This document shows positions 8,907 through 16,800 of a stretch of 37,064 nt of DNA, one piece after another. The position numbers and the translations under genes are program-made. This DNA comes from an uncultured beta proteobacterium. GTDB lineage: Bacteria; Pseudomonadota; Gammaproteobacteria; Burkholderiales; SG8-41. The stretch is taken from assembly GCA_902825845.1 (NCBI GenBank), contig CADECM010000062.1, positions 1-37,064 on the forward strand, in the 5' to 3' direction. The notes beneath the pieces are model-generated. The model searched no databases. It was not told the DNA's origin and was given only the letters and a program-made list of their open reading frames with translations. The first letter of the stretch is position 1; every line of letters starts with the position of its first letter.

Positions 8907-10610
8907 ATGGCCAAAACCACGGGTGCGCGCTATTTCGCGGAAGTGATCAAGGGCTACGGCATCACGCATGTCTTTTTTGTGCCGACGATTCTGATGCAGG
9001 CGCTGGCCGAGATGGATGAACTCGGCATCCAGAAGATTCTGACCCACGGCGAGAAAGCCGCCGCCTACATGGCCGACGGCTATGCGCGCGCGCTGAATCG
9101 TCCGGGCCTGTGCATGGGCCAGCAGATCGGTGCCTCGAATCTTGCCGCGGGTCTGCGCGACGCCTACATGGCAGGCGCGCCGGTGATCGCGATCAGCGGC
9201 GGGCCGGACACGACGGGCCGCTATCGTATTGCGTATCAGGAGGTCGAGGACTTCGCGCAATTTGATTCGATGACCAAGCTGAGTCTGCAACTGGACGACG
9301 TGACGCGCCTGCCCGATCTGATGCGGCAGCTGTTTCGCGCAGCGACTTCCGGAGCGCCCAAGCCGGTGCATCTCCGATTGCGCGGATCGCACGGGCAGGG
9401 TATCGAGCGTGAAGCCGATCTGCCGGCGCCGATCATCGAAACGGAATATGCAGCGGTGCCGGCGTATCGTCCGCAGCCGGAAGCGGAGCGGGTACGCGCG
9501 GCGCTGGCCGTGCTGGCCACAGCGCAGCGGCCGGTGATCGTCGCCGGCGGCGGCGTTACGGCATCGGGCGCGCAGACGGTACTGGTGCAGTTCGCCGAGA
9601 AACTGCAAATCCCGGTGGCAACCTCGCTCAATGCCAAGGGCGCGATTTTAGACACCCATCCGCTGGCGCTGGGGGTGCCCGGCGTGTATTCGCGCGAGTG
9701 CGCCAACCGCGCAATCGCCGAGGCCGATCTGGTGATGTTCATCGGCAGCCACGCCGGCGCACAGGTGACGGCGAACTGGAAGATTCCCGCACCGGGTGTG
9801 ACGGTGATTCAGGTCGATATCGACGCGCAGGAACTGGGGCGCAATTACCCCAACGCAGCGTCGATCCTCGGCGATGCGAAAGCGACCTTGAGCCAGCTGA
9901 CGGCGATGGCGGGCGGGCCTGCCGCGGGGGCCGCGACCTGGGTCAAGCGCGTGCAGCAGATCGTAGCGGAGTGGCGCGCGAGTGTTGCGGCGCACTACAG
10001 CTCCGACGCCACGCCAATACGCCCGGAACGCATCTGCAAGGAAATCACCGAGGCGTTGCCGCCCAATGGCGTGGTGGTATCCGACACCGGCCACGCGGGC
10101 ATGTGGACCGGGCAACTGATCGACATCCGCCATCCGACGCAACGTTACATCCGCTGCGCGGGATCGCTGGGCTGGGGGCTGCCCGGTGCGATGGGCGTCA
10201 AGTGCGCACTGCCCGATCGTCCGGTGATTCTGTTCAGCGGCGACGGCGGGTTCTACTATCACATCGGCGAGCTGGAAACCGCCGCGCGCCACGGCATCAA
10301 CCTGGTGATGGTGGTCAACAACAACAGCTCGCTCAATCAGGAAATACCGCTGGTGGGCGCGGCATACCGCGACAAGCGCGGCGACAAGTACAAGCCGGAC
10401 GAGATGTGGCGCTTCCAGAAGACCGCCAACATCGCGAAGATGGCGGAGGCGATGGGTTGCGCCGCGTTCCGCGTGGAAACGCCCGCACAATTGCGCGAGT
10501 TGCTGCCGAAGGCGATGGCCATGAACAAGCCCGTGGTTCTGGATGTGATCAGCGACGATACCGCGTTGGCGCCGACGGCGTGGACGCCGGGTGGGGCCGG
10601 CAGGCAGTAA
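8907..10610 (+). CDS. Thiamine pyrophosphate-dependent enzyme (acetolactate synthase-like)
   Basis: This 567-residue enzyme has the three-domain layout of the acetolactate synthase/benzoylformate decarboxylase superfamily, whose members make or break C-C bonds next to a carbonyl using TPP. In the N-terminal domain the catalytic Glu49 lies in THGEKAA. The C-terminal TPP/Mg motif begins GDGG at 445-448 and ends NN at 471-472. ATG at 8907 follows a GGAG site. It is not obviously biosynthetic IlvB: there is no small-subunit gene nearby, and two cupin genes follow while a TctC gene diverges. A catabolic 2-oxoacid decarboxylase or lyase role is therefore likely, with unknown substrate. Superfamily assignment is certain; the reaction is not. 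Confidence 0.9.
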   Translation: MAKTTGARYFAEVIKGYGITHVFFVPTILMQALAEMDELGIQKILTHGEKAAAYMADGYARALNRPGLCMGQQIGASNLAAGLRDAYMAGAPVIAISGGPDTTGRYRIAYQEVEDFAQFDSMTKLSLQLDDVTRLPDLMRQLFRAATSGAPKPVHLRLRGSHGQGIEREADLPAPIIETEYAAVPAYRPQPEAERVRAALAVLATAQRPVIVAGGGVTASGAQTVLVQFAEKLQIPVATSLNAKGAILDTHPLALGVPGVYSRECANRAIAEADLVMFIGSHAGAQVTANWKIPAPGVTVIQVDIDAQELGRNYPNAASILGDAKATLSQLTAMAGGPAAGAATWVKRVQQIVAEWRASVAAHYSSDATPIRPERICKEITEALPPNGVVVSDTGHAGMWTGQLIDIRHPTQRYIRCAGSLGWGLPGAMGVKCALPDRPVILFSGDGGFYYHIGELETAARHGINLVMVVNNNSSLNQEIPLVGAAYRDKRGDKYKPDEMWRFQKTANIAKMAEAMGCAAFRVETPAQLRELLPKAMAMNKPVVLDVISDDTALAPTAWTPGGAGRQ

Positions 10611-10639
10611 TGGTTGGAGGAACAACAACTTCAAAAACG

Positions 10640-10834
10640 TTGACACAGATAGACACGCATTTACGCAGATAAGAAACCAGAAACACCAATGTGTCATTCC
10701 GGCGCAGGCCGAAATCAATACCGCATCAGCATATGGCACTGGGTTATGGGTTGCCGCCCCCGACTAAAGCATTCGAGGGCAGGCTCTGCGCGGGAACGAC
10801 AGTGGTGGTTTAAGTCTGCGTGAATCTGCGTCAA
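10640..10834. repeat. Small inverted-repeat element, outer part of a nested repeat
   Basis: TTGACACAGAT (10640-10650) and the complement of 10824-10834 (TTGACGCAGAT) form inverted termini matching at 10 of 11 positions. A CGCAGAT word repeats just inside the left end. The 195-bp unit fills most of the gap between the TPP gene and the first cupin gene and encodes nothing. Similar CGCAGAT-rich sequence occurs at 28613-28699. It looks like a non-autonomous dispersed repeat. Confidence 0.55.
10692..10801. repeat. Inner inverted repeat of the GTCATTCC type
   Basis: TGTCATTCCGGCGCAG (10692-10707) pairs with the complement of 10786-10801 at 14 of 16 positions. The unit lies wholly inside the element at 10640-10834. 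The GTCATTCC...GGAATGAC style of terminus is a familiar dispersed repeat in proteobacterial genomes. A related unit is at 30363-30470. Confidence 0.55.
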
Positions 10835-10847
10835 AAAAGCTTTTGAC
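10830..10847. promoter_or_regulatory. Dyad just upstream of the cupin ribosome site
   Basis: GTCAAAA (10830-10836) and TTTTGAC (10841-10847) form a perfect 7-bp inverted repeat around a 4-nt centre. It lies 3 nt before AGGAG (10851-10855) of the first cupin gene. It could be an operator, a transcript hairpin, or part of the repeat end it overlaps. Confidence 0.35.
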
Positions 10848-10864
10848 TTCAGGAGACAATCAGT

Positions 10865-11431
10865 ATGTCAGAAGGCGTAAAACCGATCAGGCGCGTCGTC
10901 ACCGGCAATGACGCACAGGGACGATCCAAAGTGCTTTTTGACAGTGCCGCGCCCAACGTCAACCCGAATTCCTTCAAGAAGGGCACGGGCATGACGGACA
11001 TCTGGGTGTTTCACGATTGCCCGGCGAACATTCAGGGCGAGAAGGATGACGGCAATCTCCCGTTTCACTTTGAGCCGCCGACCAACGGCGGGCATCTACG
11101 CATCGTGCAGTCGGATGCCAAACCAGCCGACTACGACCGGACGAAAGACACTTTTGTCGTGGCCGAGCATCCGCCCAAGAAAACCCCCGGCGGCACCTGG
11201 GAGCGCGGCGGCCAGGATCTTTTCACCACGCGCACGCACAAGTCCGAGACCATCGACTACGGCATTCTGCTCAGCGGCGAGCGCACCCTGATCCTCGACG
11301 ACGGCGAATACCACCTCAAGCCCGGCGACTGCGTGATCGACCTCGCGGCGTGGCACGGGTGGCGCAACGTCAACGCGGGCACCATGGCATTCGTGTTCGT
11401 GGCGGCGAAATTCGATCCGGAGATGAAATAA
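10865..11431 (+). CDS. Cupin-domain protein, first of a tandem pair
   Basis: This 188-residue single-domain cupin has a small C-terminal beta-barrel that usually binds a metal and may act as a dioxygenase, isomerase or sensor. The barrel begins near residue 120. Motif 1 has His in RTHKSETIDYG, and motif 2 shows LKPGDC then WHGWRN, giving the second His. The N-terminal third (KPIRRVV...) is not a cupin fold by eye but is shared with the next gene. ATG at 10865 follows AGGAG by 9 nt. It lies 254 bp after the TPP enzyme, separated by a repeat, and 2 nt before its paralogue. No specific function can be assigned. Confidence 0.85.
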   Translation: MSEGVKPIRRVVTGNDAQGRSKVLFDSAAPNVNPNSFKKGTGMTDIWVFHDCPANIQGEKDDGNLPFHFEPPTNGGHLRIVQSDAKPADYDRTKDTFVVAEHPPKKTPGGTWERGGQDLFTTRTHKSETIDYGILLSGERTLILDDGEYHLKPGDCVIDLAAWHGWRNVNAGTMAFVFVAAKFDPEMK

Positions 11432-11433
11432 TC

Positions 11434-11979
11434 ATGGCAAACGACATCAAACCGATCCGCCGTATTGTGGTGCGCGACAACGCCGAGGGCACGCGATCCC
11501 GCGCGCTATGCGATGCGCCCTCGCCCGACGTGCATCTCGATCCGGCGCGGCCCGGCTTCGCCGCCACCCGCCTGTGGGTCACTGAGCAGACGCCGGCGCG
11601 CGTGCGGGACGAATCCTTGCATCTGCCGCACACCATCGAGCCGCCGCGGGCAGGCTCACTGTGCCGTTACCTGCAGATACCGCCCGACGACGCGTGGAAG
11701 GGCAAAGTCGGGTCAAAAGAAGTCGTGGCTTATTTTGCCGCGATGGGTTCGCCCGGCGCTTCGACCTATTCAGGCGCCGCGCCGCACCCCTACATGCAAA
11801 AAACACGATCGCTGGATTTCGCGCTGATTCTGGAAGGCGAAATCACACTGGTGCTCGATCTGGAGGAGGTGCACCTGTCGGCGGGCGATACGGTGGTGCT
11901 GCGCGGCTCAAATCACGCCTGGAGCAACCGTTCCAGCAAGCCGTGCCTGATCGCGATGTCAATGCACGACGCGGCGTAG
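11434..11979 (+). CDS. Cupin-domain protein, second of a tandem pair
   Basis: This 181-residue paralogue of the preceding cupin shares the opening KPIRR(V/I)V, an acidic-glycine turn and the same C-terminal barrel. Motif 2 (SAGDT, then NHAWSN) is intact. In motif 1, however, the position of the His in the first cupin is occupied by Gln (MQKTRSLDF instead of THKSETIDY), so metal binding may be altered or lost. The open frame extends upstream inside the first cupin gene, but ATG at 11434 is the sensible start: it lies 2 nt after the previous stop, has GGAG at 11419-11422, and matches the paralogue's N-terminus. It is probably co-translated with it. Function unknown. Confidence 0.85.
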   Translation: MANDIKPIRRIVVRDNAEGTRSRALCDAPSPDVHLDPARPGFAATRLWVTEQTPARVRDESLHLPHTIEPPRAGSLCRYLQIPPDDAWKGKVGSKEVVAYFAAMGSPGASTYSGAAPHPYMQKTRSLDFALILEGEITLVLDLEEVHLSAGDTVVLRGSNHAWSNRSSKPCLIAMSMHDAA

Positions 11980-12001
11980 GCATTCACCGGTGTAATGGTT
12001 G

Positions 12002-12427
12002 TCAGGCGCGCAGCACGGTGATGTGCAGCTTGCACTCATGCGGGCTGGCGAGCAGGTGTTCAACGCCTGTGTCAAATGTCAGCAATCTCCTGCTGCTGCG
12101 GATGGCGGCGGTTAGCTGCCATGCATCGGTGATTTGCCGGTGTCCAAGCAGACCGCCCGTGCATGTCGCCCATACGTCGGCAAAGTCGAAGTTCAGCGCC
12201 ACCAGTTGGTGCTTGGGATGCGACGTATTACGCAACAGCAACTCTGCGACTTCGCCGATTGCGATGGCACGCCCCGAAAACGCGGGCTGCGAAATGATAC
12301 GGACAAAAGCGGATTGCGTGATTGCAGTGCTCGCCCATCCAGTGCGTGCCTGCTTGCCGAATCAGCTGATCATGCGCGAATGATGCTCGTGCTTGGGCCG
12401 CCCCAGCGCGATCAGGACGTTCTCGGG
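12002..12427 (-). pseudogene. Decayed VapC-like PIN-domain gene
   Basis: Reading the minus strand in one frame gives a recognisable PIN-domain ribonuclease, but with no start codon context and an in-frame TGA at 12364-12362. The N-terminal piece reads ENVLIALGRPKHEHHS, where VapC proteins normally have D-x-N-VLIAL; the first catalytic Asp is replaced by Glu. After the stop the frame continues through TQSAFVRI, GHRQITDAW and LLTFDTG, retaining the last two conserved Asp residues. The remnant begins a few bases after the stop of the DNA methyltransferase gene, and no antitoxin-like gene is visible. It is best read as a toxin-antitoxin relic. A short product from an internal start is possible but would lack half the active site. 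Confidence 0.7.
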
Positions 12428-12432
12428 ATGGG

Positions 12433-13668
12433 CTATACCGGCTTTCGAAACAGCACAATGCGATTGGAGTTGGTGCCCTTGCTGTTGTTCTTGACGCCCC
12501 AGATGTTGGCGGTTTTGGTGAACTGTTGCGCGTTGATGGCCACGGCCATGCATGCAAAGCCCGCCGCGATGCCGATGGGCGCGACGATTTCATCGAGCTT
12601 GATTTTGCCGCCGCGCACCTCGCCCACTTCGAACGCGACCCAGCCGTTGGGCGCGGTCACGCGATAAAGCTCGCGGAACACTTCCAGCATCGCGGTCGAC
12701 CAGTGCGACACCGTGCTGCTCATGGTGATGCGTGCAGCGATTTCGGTCACATCAAGTTCGTTGAACCAGCCGCGCAGCCAATTGTCGCTTGCATATTGCA
12801 CCACATCGAGAAACGGCGGCGAGGTGACGGTGAGTTTCACCGCTCCTGTCGGAATGCCCAGCGTGCTCGCGGCCGCATCCTGCATGAAGGCGGCGGTTTC
12901 CGCCGCCGCGTGCAGGCGCTCGCGATCCAGCGGCTTGAGTTTGCGCTGCAGCTGGCTGGATTTGCGCAGAATCAGCGCGCGCACGTCGCGGTATTCCGGC
13001 TGCTGGTTCAGGCGCTGGTTGATGCGGATCTGGTTCCCGGGCGAGGCCGCCTGATTCGGCGGCAGCGTGTATACCGAAAAGAATCCCGGCGAGTGGCCGG
13101 TAAGCCGGTTGGTGGCGACCATGCGTATCCAGCGGTCGACGGCGTCTTCGGTGTAGTCGTCGCGGCGGCCGCTCAGGTAGCGCCGCAGCGCCAGCAATTC
13201 GCGTTCCGTGTCACGGTGGTAGAACATCGACAGGTCGATGTCGCTCGGCTGCTTCACCTTGAAGCGCAGCGAATTCAGGCGCGCCTCGATGTCGCCGAGG
13301 CCGGGCAGTTCCAGGCGCGGCTGCGTCAGGATCGTCGACAGCGGATTGACATCGTTGGCCACGACTCGGCGTCCCTGCAGCGCGGCCTCGACGGCGGTGG
13401 TGCCGCGCCCGCTGAACGGGTCGTACACCAGGTCGCCGGGCTCGGTCAGCCGCTCGATGAAATACGCCGGCAATTGCGGCTTGTAACACGCGCGGTAAGA
13501 AATCTCGTGAATACAACTCGCCTGACGCTGCAGGGCGGTCCACAACTCGCCCTCGTACACCGGGACCTCCTGTTGCAGCACTTCCCGGCTGCGCGCCCGC
13601 CGCGACATGACTAGCGCGCGCGAAAGCCGCAGACTGCCCGCATTGACCGCAGTATCGAAATCCAGCAT
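12433..13668 (-). CDS. DNA methyltransferase (N4-cytosine/N6-adenine type)
   Basis: This 411-residue S-adenosylmethionine-dependent DNA amino-methyltransferase has its AdoMet-binding motif DPFSGRGT at residues 83-90, followed by NDVNP. The catalytic motif TSPPF is at 282-286. The SPP(Y/F) form favours N4-cytosine modification over N6-adenine, but this is not decisive. Motif I lies before the catalytic motif with about 190 residues between them, unlike the common arrangement in which DPFxGxGT follows the catalytic motif. ATG at 13668 has a strong AAAGGAG site about 8-9 nt upstream. No restriction endonuclease is adjacent; a dead PIN gene follows and an AT-rich, dyad-rich leader precedes. It is probably a solitary methyltransferase or the survivor of a lost restriction-modification unit. 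Confidence 0.85.
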   Translation of the reverse strand: MLDFDTAVNAGSLRLSRALVMSRRARSREVLQQEVPVYEGELWTALQRQASCIHEISYRACYKPQLPAYFIERLTEPGDLVYDPFSGRGTTAVEAALQGRRVVANDVNPLSTILTQPRLELPGLGDIEARLNSLRFKVKQPSDIDLSMFYHRDTERELLALRRYLSGRRDDYTEDAVDRWIRMVATNRLTGHSPGFFSVYTLPPNQAASPGNQIRINQRLNQQPEYRDVRALILRKSSQLQRKLKPLDRERLHAAAETAAFMQDAAASTLGIPTGAVKLTVTSPPFLDVVQYASDNWLRGWFNELDVTEIAARITMSSTVSHWSTAMLEVFRELYRVTAPNGWVAFEVGEVRGGKIKLDEIVAPIGIAAGFACMAVAINAQQFTKTANIWGVKNNSKGTNSNRIVLFRKPV

Positions 13669-13721
13669 GGCGTGCTCTCCTTTGGGTGATGTGCGGGGAG
13701 AGCGTACGCCGATTATTAAAA

Positions 13722-13789
13722 AAGTACAAGTACCTCAATGGGTTATGGTGGTATTTTCATAAACAGTACCAGGTACTGTATGGAAGTAC
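13722..13789. promoter_or_regulatory. GTAC-rich dyad cluster upstream of the methyltransferase
   Basis: A perfect 15-bp palindrome (CAGTACC-A-GGTACTG, 13764-13778) is accompanied by a tandem AAGTACAAGTAC at 13722-13733 and a further AAGTAC at 13784-13789. All lie in an AT-rich stretch 55-120 bp ahead of the minus-strand methyltransferase start. This layout resembles operator arrays of restriction-modification controller or autoregulatory proteins. No controller gene is seen nearby. Confidence 0.5.
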
Positions 13790-13880
13790 ATGGTTTTGTG
13801 GGTTACATGCCGGGAAACAGCGTGCTAAAGCGGCGCGATCCGGCTGCGCACGGTCACCCATCTCGACGGCATGTTGAGCG

Positions 13881-16800
13881 CTATTCGGCCACCCGTGCCG
13901 TCCGCATGTGCAGCGACACGTTGCGCAACACAAGGTCGGCGAGGAACAGCAGCAACGCCAGTAGCGCCATGACCCACCAGCCGTCGTCGCCGCGGTAGGC
14001 CTTGCCCGGCGTCGGCGTATAGAGGCGCTTCAGTCCCGCGGTGACGTCCTGTGGGTCCAGCATCTCGCCGCCCGTTTCCTTTGCCAGCCGGCCGAGCAGG
14101 GCGAGGTTGGGTGTGAGGTGGCGGTACTCGCCCGGATAGGACGCGACGTACGGGACCGTGGTGATGGGCGTTGCTTCCTCGCCCGCGCTATCGTCCGCGA
14201 ACAACGTCACGAAGTGGATGCCGCGCTCCGCCGGCGCGAACGATCCCTCGTAACGGCCGGGCGCAGTCTGCGGCAGCGCGTGCTGCACGGTCTTGCCGCC
14301 GGGGCCGGTGATCCTGCCGTGCAGGTTGCGCTGGTTCATGAAGCGCCCGTCGGCGGCGACCAGGTCGGCGGTGACGCGAACCGTGTCGCCTTCGGCCTGG
14401 AACGCCACGCGCGTGCGTGTCTGCGCGATGCGGCGCATGGTGGCGCGGGCCAGTTGGCCGGTCCATTGCGGCAGGCCAGGCCACGCCACCCATTCCCGTC
14501 CCCAGCGTCCGCTGAGATCGGACGTAAACGCCATCACCCGGCCGAGGCCGTGCCGCCACGACACCAGCAGCGGGTCCTCGCCCGCCGTCATCAGCAGTTC
14601 CGCGCGCGGCTTGGGATAAGTCAGAACATAGCCGCGCAGCGGCGGCAGCGCGCGCTCGCTGAATCCTGACATGGGCCCCGTGGTCTGCGCGATGCCCGGC
14701 GCGAACGTGCGCTCGACCAGCAGGTCGCGCGAGATGAGCAGCGTCTCCGCGGTGAAGATTTGCGGCACGAGGTGCGGATCGACCGCGACATAGCCGCGCC
14801 CGTTGCCCACGCGCGCCAGGTCCGCGAGCAGCGTCACATCGGCGTCGCTGCCCACGGAAACGCTCGATACCGTGACCCCCGCCCGCGCGAGATCGGCCGC
14901 CAGCGACTGGAAATCCGCCTTTTCGGAAAGTCCGTCGGAGAGCACGATGACATGCTTGATCGCGGCAGCCTTTTCCAGAATCGCCCGCCGCGCCTCGACC
15001 ATGGCGTCGTAGAGCTTGGTGCCGCCGTCGGCGCGCAGTGTCGACAGGACGCCGTTTATCCACTCGCCCCTGCCCACCGGGCGAAACGGCAGCGTCCAGT
15101 GCCAGCCGGCATCGAACGCGAGAATGCCGATCTGGTCGGTGGGATTCATCACGTCCGCCGCCGCGGTGGCCGCGGCCTTGGCGAGATCGAGCTTGGTGTC
15201 GCCGTCGGGACCGCCCCCCATGCTGGACGACTTGTCGATCACGAACAGCAGCGCCACGTGCGGCAGTTCGAGCCGCGCCGGCGGGCGCATGTCCACCGGC
15301 AGGACGCGCTCCAGCGGCGTGCGGAAATAGCCGCCGGCGCCATAGCTGCGGGCGCCGCCAATGACGAAAAGGCCACCGCCCAGGTCGCGCACGTAGGTCG
15401 CGATGTTCTCCATCTTGACGCGCGTGAGCTGAAATGCAGGGACGTTGTCCAGCACCACCAGTTCGTAGGCGGAAAGTTCCGTCAGCGTCAGCGTGCTCGC
15501 CTCCGGCGCCGCTGCCACCACGGTGAAGCCCTGCGCCTGCAGCGTGCGCGCCAGAAAAGGGTTGCCCCCGCTCTGCGAAGACACGACGAGGACGCGCGGC
15601 GGGCCTTTCACCTGGACCACCCCCTTCAGCGCATTGTTCTCCGCGAAGGTGTCGTCTTTGGCCTCGACCACCAGCTCGTAGCCGTGGCTGCCTTCCTCGT
15701 CAAGGCTGTCGCGAAAGGCGATCTCGTTCACGCCGGCCTTTAATGCCAGCGCGCGCTCGCCGATCGGCACGCCGCCTCGCAGCAGCGTCACGCGGGCCGC
15801 GGCGTCGCGCAGGCTCTCGATGCGGCCGGAGACCGCGAATGCCTCGGCGCGATCCACCTGTTGCGGCAGCGCGAGCCCGCTCACGAACACTTCGTTGCGT
15901 CCCTGAACGGGATTCACCGGCAAGGTCCACACCTCGGCGCCCTGCGCGCGCAGAAGCGGGATGACGCGCGCGGCGTCGCCGCGATTCTCGTTGCCGTCGG
16001 ACAGCAGCAGCACGCGGCCCTGCCGTCCTTCGCCCACCTGCGCCAGCGCCGCCTGCAGCGCGAGCTGTACATCGGTCGCTTCGCCGTCCGGGCGCGCGCC
16101 GAAGCCGGCCGCGGGCGGGTCCGGGCGCGGCGAAAATTCCCACTCGGGCGTGCGCGCAAAAGCGAGCAGTCCGGTGCGTGTCTTCGCATCCTGCAGGCGT
16201 GCTGCCGCATCAAGCAGGGCGCCCGCGCTGTCCATGCCTTCCTGGCCCACGCTGTGCGACACGTCCACGCTCAGGACGACGTCGAGTGCTTCCGCCGCGT
16301 GAAAATTTCGCGGGTTCAGGCAGGCGATCACGAGGACCGCGATCGCACCCGCGCGCAGCAGCACCGGCGCCATGCCGGGGCGCGTCGGGCGCGCCAGCAG
16401 CAACTCCGCGGCAAACAGCAGGATGACCGCGGCAAGCAGGAACGGCCACAGCGGCAGGCCGCCGGCGGCAGCGTCGCGCGCAGGCGCCGGGGCGGCGGCC
16501 GGTACATCAATGATGCGCGAGCGGATATCCGATTCCGACTCGTCGAGGAGATTGACGGCGAAGCGGCGCTCCCGGCCCGCACTGCGGTACGTATGAATGC
16601 CCGCTTCGGCGGTTTGCGTGAAACGCAGCGGATTTTGTTGTACCGCAAGCCGCGCCTTGCGCCCGGATGGGGTGGTGACCTCAAGCTGGGTGTCACGCGG
16701 CGCCACGTAGAGGGACGCCGCGTCGCCGCTGCGCACCGCGTCCGCGGGGAACTCGCGGCGTCCGGGCTGGAACCACTCGAATGCGTTGTGCATGAGCAGC

